From the NCBI RefSeq assembly GCF_005871185.1, contig NZ_SWKN01000008.1:248001-312000 (forward strand): 64,000 nt of DNA, read 5' to 3'. This stretch comes from Limnobacter alexandrii. GTDB taxonomy: Bacteria; Pseudomonadota; Gammaproteobacteria; Burkholderiales; Burkholderiaceae_B. Numbering within the stretch: the stretch's first letter is position 1; every line of letters begins with the position of its first letter. The notes beneath the pieces are model-generated. The model saw nothing but the letters and a program-made list of their open reading frames with translations. It was not told where the DNA came from and made no database searches. Made by a program: the position numbers and the translations under genes. This document shows positions 55,340-63,598 of this stretch, piece by piece.

Positions 55340-55419
55340 GTTTTTGCTCACAGCAAGCCTTGGCTGCACTCTAGCAACGCAGTGCAAGGCGCAGAAACAC
55401 AATTTTGGGAGACCAGACA

Positions 55420-56460
55420 ATGAATTTGAAAATGAAAGCAATCACCGCCGGCTTTGGCTTGGCTTTGATGGCATCCGCATCACCGGCCTTGGCCAAGCAG
55501 AAAGTGTGTGTATTTGACATTCTGGGTGCTGGCGGCGACGTGTTCAACTTGAGCAAAGACTACGTACTCGCAGCCAAAGGCTTCGGTGCAGACTTGCACC
55601 TTGAAGCGTTTACCGATGAGAAAATTGCGTCCGAGAACTTCAAAACCGGTCAGTGCGACATGTTGGTCGCAACCTCGTTCCGCACACGTGCCTACAATTC
55701 GGTTGCTGGTTCAATCGACGCATTGGGTGCAGCATCTGTGGTGAAAGACGGCAAGGTGGACATGCCTTTGAGCTACGAAGTGGTTAAACGGACCATCCAG
55801 TTGTTTGCCAGCGAGAAGGCAGACACTTTGATGACCCAAGGCAACTACCAAGTGGCCGGTATCATTCCTTTCGGCGCTGCGTATTTGTACGTGAAAAGCC
55901 GCGACATCAACTCGGTTGAAAAGCTGGCTGGTAAGAAAATCGCTTCGTTTGACTACGATTCAGCCCAGAAAGAAATGATTTCCAAAGTGGGTGCCTCACC
56001 AGTATCAGCAGACATCTCCAACTTCGGCGCCAAGTTCAACAACGGTTCGGTGGACATCATTGCCGCACCCGCTGCGGCCTACAAGCCACTGGAACTTTAC
56101 AAAGGTCTGGGTAATGCCGGCGCGATCGTTCGCTTCCCCGTGGCTGTTCTGACTTATCAGGTGATTGTTAACAAATCCAAATTCCCGGAAGGTTTTGCCC
56201 AGAAGTCTCGCGACTACTGGTTCAAGAAATTTCCGGCTGGCATGCAAATCATCACCAACGCCGAGAAAGGCATTCCCAACGGTGCGTGGATGGACATTCC
56301 AGCTGCCGACTCTGTGAAGTACACCATTTTGTTGCGTGAATCACGTGTGGCTTTGGCCAAGGGCGGTTCTTACGACCCCAAGGCATTGAACATCATGAAG
56401 CAGATTCGCTGTGGTGTGAACCGTGCCGATTCCGAGTGTGCCACCAAGACCGAGCTGTAA
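55420..56460 (+). CDS. putative periplasmic solute-binding protein (DUF6091 type)
   Basis: The 346-residue protein has a signal peptide ending ASPALAK and a solute-binding fold (VCVFDILGAGGDVFNLSKDY). Two Cys pairs occur at the ends (residues about 27/70 and C-terminal). ATG 55420 has GGGAG upstream. The position between the lipoprotein and a TRAP-type permease points to a binding-protein role; the ligand is unknown. Confidence 0.7.
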   Translation: MNLKMKAITAGFGLALMASASPALAKQKVCVFDILGAGGDVFNLSKDYVLAAKGFGADLHLEAFTDEKIASENFKTGQCDMLVATSFRTRAYNSVAGSIDALGAASVVKDGKVDMPLSYEVVKRTIQLFASEKADTLMTQGNYQVAGIIPFGAAYLYVKSRDINSVEKLAGKKIASFDYDSAQKEMISKVGASPVSADISNFGAKFNNGSVDIIAAPAAAYKPLELYKGLGNAGAIVRFPVAVLTYQVIVNKSKFPEGFAQKSRDYWFKKFPAGMQIITNAEKGIPNGAWMDIPAADSVKYTILLRESRVALAKGGSYDPKALNIMKQIRCGVNRADSECATKTEL

Positions 56461-56504
56461 TCGATCCAGGGCGGGGCTTATTCCCGCCTGTTTGCCTTTG
56501 CAGT

Positions 56505-56532
56505 AAAGGGGGCTTGCCGTTGCCCCCTTTTT
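56505..56532 (+). terminator. rho-independent terminator after the solute-binding protein gene
   Basis: AAAGGGGGC and GCCCCCTTT pair around an 8-base loop and lead to a T-run. Read-through could lower permease expression relative to the binding protein. Confidence 0.7.
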
Positions 56533-56593
56533 ATTACCTTTAATTCGCTATTTAGATCAGCCAACTGAATGTTGGCGCTGACAAGGATCCTTT

Positions 56594-59308
56594 ATGCAGA
56601 GTTCCGCCGGCAAAAAATGGTTGGGTCGTACACCATCCGAATGGCTGTCCAGCCTCCCGATTTTCTCCCTGTTGTTACTCACCCTGATTATTGGTACAGG
56701 TGAGATGGTGCATGGCCAGCTGTTGCGGCTTGGCGAGCGCATGTTTGGTAATCCTGAAAACCAGGTGCAGTACTTCCTGCTGCGAGCCGATCCTTCGGCC
56801 CCCACTTGTGAAGCCAACCCTGATATCGATGCATTGGTGGCCAAGCAGGTTGCCGATGCTGAAAGTGCACCCAAATCCGATCTGGATTTGTTGTTTGGCG
56901 ATGTTGCTATTGATCCGAACGAGATTCGTGCATCTCTGGAGGCAGCCCGTGACCAGTGTCGCGAGCGCTTTGCCGTGTATGAGCGGGTGAGCCAGGCCAT
57001 CACGCCTGAAGTCGAAGTTTTCCGCGAAATTGAAACCGGATTTTTCGGCATTTTCAAATTCGGTACCGAGAATCGCCCATTGATTCTGTTGATCATGGTG
57101 GCAATTGCCGCCATTTCAACCACCAAGCAGTTCCATCACATCAGCTTGCGGCCACCGCGCACCAAGAAGGACTTCCAGGTCTATTCCCTGGCCATGCTGG
57201 GCGCAAACCTGTTGATGACCATTTCGGCAAGCTACTACCTGAAACTTCAATATGACTCGGGTGTGGCAGTTGAAAATCCGCTGATCAGTATTATTGCCAT
57301 TGCCCTGTTTGCCAGTCTGTCGTTCATCAGCTTGAAAGACGTGCTGAAAATTCCGGCCCAGGCAGAAGAGGGCGGAAGCTATGGCATGGGGTTGTTGAGT
57401 ATTCCGCTGTATGCCTTCATGGCGTTGAATGCGGGTATCAACTTCTTCATGGACGACTACATCGCTGGTTTGGCAATTTACTTTGGCCAGATCACCGAAT
57501 TGTCGAGCATTTTCCTGAACCTGGCCTTGTATCTGTGGGCAGGTATGTTGCTCAAGCAAACACGCGTGGTGTCCCTGTTCATGGACATTCTGAAGCCCTG
57601 GAAGCTTCCACCTGAGGTGTTTACCTGGATTGTGTTGCTCGCAGCAGCCATTCCAACTGCATACACAGGCGCGTCTGGTGTATTCGTGATTGCAGCCGGT
57701 GCCATTGTGTATCGGGAGGTACTTGCCTCTGGTGCACGTCGTCCGTTTGCTTTGGCCGCTACTGCCATGTCGGGTTCCTTGGGTGTGGTACTGCGCCCCT
57801 GCTTGCTGATTGTGGTAATTGCAGCGTTGAACAAGGAAGTGACCACCAGCGAGCTATACGGCTGGGGTCTGTTCGTATTCATCCTCACTTCCACCATTTT
57901 CATGTTGATTGCGCTGCTGAAAGCCGAGGGGCGTGTCACTGAACGTGCCAAGGCTAAGGAAGCACTGCCGCAATCACTGCGTGCATTGGTGCCAGTGTCG
58001 CCCTACATCGTGATCGTGATGCTGGTGGTTTTTGGCTACGAGTATTTGCTGGACACCAAGCTGGATGAATTCACCGCACCGGTAATGTTGCCCGTGATCA
58101 TGCTGTTCGTGATTATTTTCGACAAGCTGCGCGGCGGCCCCACCAAAGTTGGCGGGGACACCCCAGCCGACAAGAAGAAAAACCAAGGCCTGGAAATGGC
58201 GGTGCGCAGTGCCACCAGCGAAACCATCGGCCACATTGGTGCCCTGATCATGTTGATGGCCTTGTCCATTAGCGTGGGCGGCATGATTGAGCGCTCTGGA
58301 TTGATGAGCATTGTTCCTGCTGAAATGGCCAGTATTTGGGGCGCATTGACGCTGTTCATGATCATGATGGTGTTCATCGGTATGGTGATGGATCCATTCG
58401 GCGCGGTTATTCTTGTGTCGGCCACGGTGGCACCAATTGCCTACAGCAATGGCATACACCCGGTTCACTTCTGGATGATCGTGATTACAGCCTTCGAGTT
58501 GGGTTATCTCTCGCCACCTGTGGCCTTGAACCAGCTGCTCACCCGACAGGTGGTGGGTGAGGCTGAAATGGACAAGGTTGCCGACGAGGTGAAAGGCAAG
58601 CCGTTCTACTACAGGTACGAGCGTTGGTTGCTGCCCGTATACACCTTGTTCATTGGTTTGTTGATCGTGACCTACGGCGGTCAAGCCCTGATCAACAATG
58701 CCGATAACTTGAAGCCGGTCAGTCATTTCCTTGGACTTGACCAACTTCGCCCGACGGTGCTTGATCAATCGCCTGCGCCAGCTATGGAGCCACCATCAGT
58801 CGAGACGCCTGCTGCCACAGACCCTGCAGCGGATACGATGTTGGATCCTGCATTGCCCCCAGCGGACGATTTGCTGGGTGGAGAGCCAAGCCTGGCGGAA
58901 GAGCCCATGGCGGCTGCACCTGCGGCACCGGCAGTAGCCCCTGAAATGCCAGCGGGTCCAAGTCCGGCGCAGCTTCAGACCGAGGTAACCGAGGTGGTCA
59001 GCAACTGGGCCGCTGCCTGGAGTGCTCGGGATGTGGAAGGCTACCTCAGCTTCTACTCGGCCAACTTTGAGTTGCCTGGTGCGCAGAGCAGGGCACAGTG
59101 GGAAAGCCAGCGCCGTGCCCGAATCGCCAACAAGTCGAGTATTGAAGTGGACATCAGCAACCTGAATGTTGAAGTCAACGGCGAAGAGGCAACTGCCGAG
59201 TTTGACCAGGCTTACAAGGCCGACAAGTATTCTGACAATGTGCGTAAAACACTGCGTTTGAAGAAAGAAGAGGGTCGTTGGAAAATTGTGACCGAGCAGG
59301 CCAGCTGA
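56594..59308 (+). CDS. TRAP-type large permease with fused C-terminal NTF2-like domain
   Basis: The 904-residue protein starts with membrane segments (about 17-40 and 155-180), separated by a charged loop, then a DctM-like core (AAIPTAYTGASGVFVIAAGAIVY and GSLGVVLRPCLLIVV among others). After residue about 700 comes a Pro/Ala-rich linker and, from about 790, a 110-residue NTF2/SnoaL-like domain (VVSNWAAAWSARDVEGYLSFY). AAGGAT precedes the ATG. A transporter with this added domain is unusual. Confidence 0.75.
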   Translation: MQSSAGKKWLGRTPSEWLSSLPIFSLLLLTLIIGTGEMVHGQLLRLGERMFGNPENQVQYFLLRADPSAPTCEANPDIDALVAKQVADAESAPKSDLDLLFGDVAIDPNEIRASLEAARDQCRERFAVYERVSQAITPEVEVFREIETGFFGIFKFGTENRPLILLIMVAIAAISTTKQFHHISLRPPRTKKDFQVYSLAMLGANLLMTISASYYLKLQYDSGVAVENPLISIIAIALFASLSFISLKDVLKIPAQAEEGGSYGMGLLSIPLYAFMALNAGINFFMDDYIAGLAIYFGQITELSSIFLNLALYLWAGMLLKQTRVVSLFMDILKPWKLPPEVFTWIVLLAAAIPTAYTGASGVFVIAAGAIVYREVLASGARRPFALAATAMSGSLGVVLRPCLLIVVIAALNKEVTTSELYGWGLFVFILTSTIFMLIALLKAEGRVTERAKAKEALPQSLRALVPVSPYIVIVMLVVFGYEYLLDTKLDEFTAPVMLPVIMLFVIIFDKLRGGPTKVGGDTPADKKKNQGLEMAVRSATSETIGHIGALIMLMALSISVGGMIERSGLMSIVPAEMASIWGALTLFMIMMVFIGMVMDPFGAVILVSATVAPIAYSNGIHPVHFWMIVITAFELGYLSPPVALNQLLTRQVVGEAEMDKVADEVKGKPFYYRYERWLLPVYTLFIGLLIVTYGGQALINNADNLKPVSHFLGLDQLRPTVLDQSPAPAMEPPSVETPAATDPAADTMLDPALPPADDLLGGEPSLAEEPMAAAPAAPAVAPEMPAGPSPAQLQTEVTEVVSNWAAAWSARDVEGYLSFYSANFELPGAQSRAQWESQRRARIANKSSIEVDISNLNVEVNGEEATAEFDQAYKADKYSDNVRKTLRLKKEEGRWKIVTEQAS

Positions 59309-59327
59309 ACAAGCCGGCGTGCCAATG

Positions 59328-59359
59328 AAAAAGCCCCTGACATGTCAGGGGCTTTTTTT
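59328..59359. terminator. bidirectional terminator between the permease gene and tRNA-Arg
   Basis: AAAAAGCCCCTGAC is followed by its inverted copy GTCAGGGGCTTTTT around an AT centre, with poly-A and poly-T flanks, so it can end transcription from both sides. Confidence 0.85.
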
Positions 59360-59364
59360 ATGCC

Positions 59365-59439
59365 TGGTCTCGCGGACAGGAATCGAACCTGTATCTAAGC
59401 CTTAGGAGGGCCTCGTACTATCCATTGTACTACCGCGAG
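59365..59439 (-). tRNA. tRNA-Arg (anticodon CCT)
   Basis: The 75-base cloverleaf on the minus strand has acceptor CTCGCGG/CCGCGAG, loop CTCCTAA with anticodon CCT, GGTTCGATTCC in the T arm and an encoded CCA. Confidence 0.92.
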
Positions 59440-59603
59440 ATGAGCGCATTTTACACCGCATCGGGAGTCAGCCCGCAGCCGGGCTGGTGTTGATTTATAG
59501 ATTTTGCATCATCCATCCGCGCAAATTCAGAAAAAATCCAATTCTGCTCGGGAGTTAATCAATAAATAAACCATGAAATCAGTGGTTTAAAATTTATCCG
59601 ATC

Positions 59604-59620
59604 CTGGCATGCACACTGCA
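59604..59620 (+). promoter_or_regulatory. candidate sigma-54 promoter of the first ECF sigma gene
   Basis: CTGGCATGCACACTGCA has GG and GC 12 bases apart and matches TGGCAC-N5-TTGC at all but two positions. It lies about 40 bases upstream of the ATG. The gene for an enhancer-binding protein with GAFTGA follows the sigma gene, making a sigma-54 promoter plausible. Confidence 0.5.
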
Positions 59621-59659
59621 CAACGCTTGTTATCACCCACAAGCAAACAGAGGCAGGCC

Positions 59660-60265
59660 ATGGAACACACAGCAAACATTCAACAGTTCGAAATCACCGT
59701 TTCTGGTATTGATGAAAATACACCTGCGCCTTTGAGTGCAGCGCAACTTCGCACACTTGAAGCTTTGTTGAAATCCCAGCAATCACGCTTGACCCATTTT
59801 GTTCGCAAACACCTGCGTCGCGAAGATTACGTGGATGATCTTATCCAGCAAACCCACATGGCCGCATTTCGAAATTGGGCTCGTTTTCGTGGTGAGTCCA
59901 AGCCCGAAACATGGCTGTTCGGCATTGCACTGAATCTGGTTAAAAACTTTCGGTATCGCGACACCAGTTTTCGGTTTCAAGGCGACGATTTCGATGAGCA
60001 GATCAGCATGATTCCCGCTGATTCAATCTGCGAGCCCGAAGAGTCCTTGATGCGTCAAGAGCGCATGGAAACCTTAAAGTCTGCAATTGATCAACTCCCC
60101 GGGAAAATGCAGACAGTGGTTCAGCTTGTCCTGCTCGAGGGTTTTACTTATCAGGATGCTGCACTAGAGCTCGATTTGCCAATCGGCACTGTGCGCTCAA
60201 GGTTGTCACGTGCAAGGGACATGCTTCGCATGGAGGTAATGGGACATTCCGATTCACATCATTGA
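59660..60265 (+). CDS. ECF-type sigma factor, HrpL-like position
   Basis: The 201-residue protein has sigma region 2 (DDLIQQTHMAAFRNWARFRG, WLFGIALNLVKNF) and region 4 (YQDAALELDLPIGTVRSRLSRAR). No anti-sigma factor gene is adjacent. ATG 59660 is used, since the frame before it contains the promoter. Its control by a sigma-54 promoter and the presence of hrp boxes nearby suggest an HrpL-like role. Confidence 0.8.
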   Translation: MEHTANIQQFEITVSGIDENTPAPLSAAQLRTLEALLKSQQSRLTHFVRKHLRREDYVDDLIQQTHMAAFRNWARFRGESKPETWLFGIALNLVKNFRYRDTSFRFQGDDFDEQISMIPADSICEPEESLMRQERMETLKSAIDQLPGKMQTVVQLVLLEGFTYQDAALELDLPIGTVRSRLSRARDMLRMEVMGHSDSHH

Positions 60266-60367
60266 GTCGCTCTGCAAAGTAGGGTGATTAATTCCAAGGG
60301 GTGATTTATTTGGAATGTGCAGCCCGCACAATAAACTCTGATTGATTCATGGTGAAAAAAACCGCGA

Positions 60368-61699
60368 ATGACCGAGTTAACCCTTTGCATTGAATCGCCT
60401 GAACTGAAAAGCAGGTTGCGAGCTGCTGCGCTGCTGATGCAAGCCAGTGTTCACGAATTGTCGCTCTCCGATCTGTTGAAAAAGCGCAGCCTGCCAGCGC
60501 ACTGGTTGCTGGTTGATCACGGTCTGGAAGATCTTGGCGAATTGATCGAACATTTCAAGGCACAAGGTCGAAAGCCAGAGACCCAAATCATTCGTTTCAT
60601 AGAAAAACCCTGGCAAGAGTATGTGTATCACGACATTCCCATATTCGCCTCGATCGTACAGCCCGCCAATCCTTTGGCTGCTGTACAGGTACTTGAAAAA
60701 CTCATACACACCAAGCCTTTCCGGTTCGGTAAAAGGAAATTGACAGCTGACTCTTCAGGACCTTACAACGACGAGTTTGTACGCTCGCCACCCATGCGTT
60801 ATGCCGTGTCCCAGCTTCAACGTTTGAAACAGCTGCCAATAGACACCGTACTTCTTGGGCCCACGGGTGCTGGCAAGGACACCGCAGCACGCTGGTTACA
60901 CGCGCAGTCGGGCGTGCAGGGCGAGTTTGTCCACGTGAACTGTGCGGCCTTGCCCGAACAGCTTTTTGAAGCAGAATTGTTCGGTGTAATGGCGGGCGCA
61001 TTTACCGGTGCCCAGAAAGACAGGCCAGGAAAACTGGAGCTGGCCAACAATGGCACACTTTACCTCGATGAAATGGACAGCCTGCCCTTGTCTTGTCAGG
61101 CCAAGCTATTGAATGCACTGCAATACCGCGGCGCCATTCGGCTGGGTGGTCATGCGTTCTATAACTCCACGTTCAGGGTGATCGCTTCAACCAAAGTCAA
61201 TCTTGAACACTTGGTTGAGCAAAACAAGTTTCGCGAGGATCTTCATTTCAGACTGAGCGTGTCGCAGGTTCGTATTCCTGCCCTCGCAGAACGACTCGAG
61301 GACATCGTTCCCCTGTATCAGCATTTTCTGAATGAGGTGGCCGCGCAGTTCAAGCTAGAAGTGCCGAACCTGGAACTCGATGATGTTGATGAACTACTCA
61401 GCCGCCCCTGGCCGGGCAATGTGCGCGAGCTGCATGCCGTCGCACAGCGCCATGTGATGGGCTTGGGTGAGCCTTGCTTGGCACCTTGCAGCGAGGCACA
61501 AACGGGTTTGAAACAACGCCTGCTGGCTTTTGAGAAAGCAGTGCTAATGCAAACACTTCGCGCACACAAAGGTTGCGCCCGGCAGGCCAGTCAAAGTTTG
61601 GGAATTCCCCTGCATTCCCTGTACTACAGGATGAAACGTTTCGATCTTCTTGAGAAAACCGGGAACCATTTCGAAGTTCAAACCACTCAATTCTCATGA
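60368..61699 (+). CDS. sigma-54-dependent transcriptional activator
   Basis: The 443-residue protein has an atypical N-terminal region of about 130 residues, then an AAA+ domain with Walker A GPTGAGKDTAARWL, GAFTGA (sigma-54 contact), Walker B TLYLDEMDSL, and a C-terminal Fis-type helix-turn-helix. It lacks a canonical phosphorylatable receiver. In the Hrp systems HrpR/HrpS activate hrpL in the same way. Confidence 0.85.
   Translation: MTELTLCIESPELKSRLRAAALLMQASVHELSLSDLLKKRSLPAHWLLVDHGLEDLGELIEHFKAQGRKPETQIIRFIEKPWQEYVYHDIPIFASIVQPANPLAAVQVLEKLIHTKPFRFGKRKLTADSSGPYNDEFVRSPPMRYAVSQLQRLKQLPIDTVLLGPTGAGKDTAARWLHAQSGVQGEFVHVNCAALPEQLFEAELFGVMAGAFTGAQKDRPGKLELANNGTLYLDEMDSLPLSCQAKLLNALQYRGAIRLGGHAFYNSTFRVIASTKVNLEHLVEQNKFREDLHFRLSVSQVRIPALAERLEDIVPLYQHFLNEVAAQFKLEVPNLELDDVDELLSRPWPGNVRELHAVAQRHVMGLGEPCLAPCSEAQTGLKQRLLAFEKAVLMQTLRAHKGCARQASQSLGIPLHSLYYRMKRFDLLEKTGNHFEVQTTQFS
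61662..61689 (+). promoter_or_regulatory. hrp-box promoter (GGAACC-N15-CCACTCA)
   Basis: GGAACC at 61662-61667 and CCACTCA at 61683-61689 are 15 bases apart, an exact match to the HrpL promoter consensus GGAACC-N15/16-CCACNNA. It lies in the end of the activator gene, 35 bases before the ATG of the small Ser-rich protein. Confidence 0.65.
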
Positions 61700-61724
61700 A
61701 ACGACGTTTATCGGTGTCTTACAA

Positions 61725-61943
61725 ATGATCAACACCAATTCCTCTTCACGGCCACCTGTATCCGCCCTTGCTGCCAATTCTGCTGACAGCACTAGTTCTG
61801 CCGTGAGTAATACCTTTAAATCCATTCTCAACGATTTGAAAGCGCGGCCACTGAAGCCGCTTGCTTTGCAGCGTTTCTCGGGTCTTCCTGCTCCTCGAAG
61901 CCTTGCGCAACAAATCCACAGTGACACCACTGTTGTTGTCTAG
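61725..61943 (+). CDS. small Ser-rich protein under a hrp-box promoter, possible type III substrate
   Basis: The 72-residue protein begins MINTNSSSRPPVSALAANSA: Ser/Asn-rich, without acidic residues in the first 19, typical of type III secretion signals. No homologue is recognised. The open frame to 61650 is ignored because it runs through the hrp box. Similar short genes behind hrp boxes encode pilins or helpers; function here is unproven. Confidence 0.5.
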   Translation: MINTNSSSRPPVSALAANSADSTSSAVSNTFKSILNDLKARPLKPLALQRFSGLPAPRSLAQQIHSDTTVVV

Positions 61944-61958
61944 CCATTTCCTTATTCC

Positions 61959-62297
61959 ATGACACAAACCAATTCTGGAAACTGGTTTTTAGTTGATGAA
62001 ACCTCTGTCGAGGGTCTGGGGCATTGTGAGCTTTTGCAGTCCTCTTTGTGTCCCGCAAATTTTCAAGCCATACTTGTCTTGAACAGCTATGAGAGTAACT
62101 GCCTTCGTGATTGGCTTTCACAGCGTTGGCTTGCAAAGTCGCTTGAACAAACCGGAATTTTCGAGCTCGAGCATTCCAAGGTGATCATTTCCAAGGCCAT
62201 GTCAGCCATCAATTTGCTTGATGCAAAGGACAAATTCGAAGTTTGGCTTCAGGCAGTATTAACTGATCGATCCAATGCCGCACAAAGCAGGGGGTAA
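61959..62297 (+). CDS. small protein of unknown function
   Basis: The 112-residue protein has no recognisable domain. It contains several Trp (WFLVDET, DWLSQRWLAK, VWLQAV) and is probably cytosolic. It follows the Ser-rich protein after 15 bases and is likely co-transcribed from the hrp box. It converges on the chaperone-like gene with six bases between stops. Confidence 0.5.
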   Translation: MTQTNSGNWFLVDETSVEGLGHCELLQSSLCPANFQAILVLNSYESNCLRDWLSQRWLAKSLEQTGIFELEHSKVIISKAMSAINLLDAKDKFEVWLQAVLTDRSNAAQSRG

Positions 62298-62303
62298 TTG
62301 TAT

Positions 62304-62735
62304 TCAGTGCATGCTTTGTTGCTGGAAGTAGGTTTGCTTGTAGGCGAATGCCACATGAACAAACTCTTGAAACTGGTTCGTGACGAGATCGTTGTTTTCA
62401 CTCACAATTTCAAGGCACAAACGCAGGCAGTTGTCGTGATTTGAAATGGCTGTCGAAATACCTGCGGGGATGTCGTCTTTAAGTTCGCTAAACAGGGCCA
62501 ATGCCAGTTTGATTTGGTTTTCTTGAACTTGCAACGATTTTCCCAAGCTGAAAATTCTTGCACTTACCCTGCAATCTGCACCGCCAAGGTGTTGCAACTC
62601 AATGGTGAAATTCTTTTCAAAATCAATTCGATAGCCTTCTGCTGCGGCACACTGCTCGGTCTCGTTGGGGCTCATTCCCAACGATTCCAGAATTTTGTCG
62701 AGTGCGCCATATTGGATTGCCAAGTTTGCGTTCAT
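62304..62735 (-). CDS. type III secretion chaperone-like protein (CesT/SycE type)
   Basis: The 143-residue acidic protein has the chaperone pattern: N-terminal helix (LDKILESLGM), strands with FTIELQHLGG and VSARIFSLGK, and a long C-terminal helix. Size and charge fit class I chaperones. It overlaps the second sigma gene by one base (TGATG), so translation is coupled. The assignment is by overall pattern. Confidence 0.5.
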   Translation of the reverse strand: MNANLAIQYGALDKILESLGMSPNETEQCAAAEGYRIDFEKNFTIELQHLGGADCRVSARIFSLGKSLQVQENQIKLALALFSELKDDIPAGISTAISNHDNCLRLCLEIVSENNDLVTNQFQEFVHVAFAYKQTYFQQQSMH

Positions 62736-63310
62736 CAGTCCATGTAAAGGTCGTAGATTGATTTCAGTTGCGCGCGCGATCTTGAGATTCGTGATCTGAC
62801 GGTACCGATCGGAATGCCCAGAATGTCTGCTGCTTCCTGGTAGGAATTTCCCTGCTGAACCACCAGAACCAGGGTTTCACGCAGGTCTGGAGGCAAGTTG
62901 CCGATTGCCGATTCCAGCTTGATGCTGAACTCGTTCTTCATGCAATGCTGCATGGGGTCCGAGCCCTCGGCCTGTTCCAGTTCAAGGTCTTCATCCGATG
63001 TGAAGTGAAATTTGTACTGTGGAGAACGGCGTGCAGTGTTTCGAATAATATTCAGAGCAATGCCAAACAGCCAGGTGGCCCTTTTTGCATCGCCTCGAAA
63101 GCTGTCCCAGCAGCAGTAAGCTTCAATCAGCGTTTGCTGAAACACATCTTCAACGGCGTTTTCATCACGAAAATGTTTGATGATGAAGTTGCGTAAGCGC
63201 TTCTCCTGCTTGGCCACCAACAATTCAAACTCTGAGCGCGTTGTTTCCAGATCAGCCCTTGAACACCTCTGAATTGCGGTGATCTTTAACTTGGGGGCAA
63301 TCGGTTTCAT
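62735..63310 (-). CDS. second ECF-type sigma factor
   Basis: The 191-residue protein parallels the first sigma factor: region 2 (VEDVFQQTLIEAYCCWDSFRG, WLFGIALNIIRNT) and region 4 (YQEAADILGIPIGTVRSRISR). ATG 63310 has AGAGAGG upstream at good spacing; the frame extends to 63346 without a site. It heads a two-gene operon with the chaperone-like gene. Confidence 0.82.
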   Translation of the reverse strand: MKPIAPKLKITAIQRCSRADLETTRSEFELLVAKQEKRLRNFIIKHFRDENAVEDVFQQTLIEAYCCWDSFRGDAKRATWLFGIALNIIRNTARRSPQYKFHFTSDEDLELEQAEGSDPMQHCMKNEFSIKLESAIGNLPPDLRETLVLVVQQGNSYQEAADILGIPIGTVRSRISRSRAQLKSIYDLYMD

Positions 63311-63504
63311 GTCGAGCCTCTCTACTTGAAACGGGAGTGGAATCATGGTCGGCCTTGGCGAATGGTTTAAATAACGCCACAGCGTATCAAGGCCGCAAAA
63401 AGTCCGAATGAGGTATCACCAGGGATAGGGGGTGGGGTGATGTGCTTCTTTATTAGCCTTGAAAAATGTGATAACCACGCTACACAAATTTCCTATCTTG
63501 CTGA

Positions 63505-63533
63505 TGAGTGCTGACACAGCCTCAGATGGTTCC
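63505..63533 (-). promoter_or_regulatory. near-match hrp box upstream of the second sigma gene
   Basis: On the minus strand GGAACC is followed after 16 bases by GCACTCA, one base off CCACNNA. It points to the sigma-chaperone operon from about 195 bases upstream. It may let the first sigma factor drive the second, or be chance. Confidence 0.35.
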
Positions 63534-63598
63534 AGTACCGCCCGAAATGACGCCAAATTGTTGGTATCATCAAGCGGTTATTGAACTATCAGGTTGTC

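Noticed and set aside
57974-58768. 264-codon His-rich open frame antisense to the TRAP-type permease
   Set aside because: Composition is typical of the reverse complement of membrane segments; no signal of its own.
59468-59487. 7-bp GC-rich hairpin (CAGCCCG/CGGGCTG) between tRNA-Arg and the ECF gene
   Set aside because: No T-tract on either side and no known motif, so not called as a terminator.
61650-61724. 25-residue upstream extension of the Ser-rich protein
   Set aside because: It overlaps the end of the activator gene in another frame and passes through the hrp box, so it would not be on the transcript.
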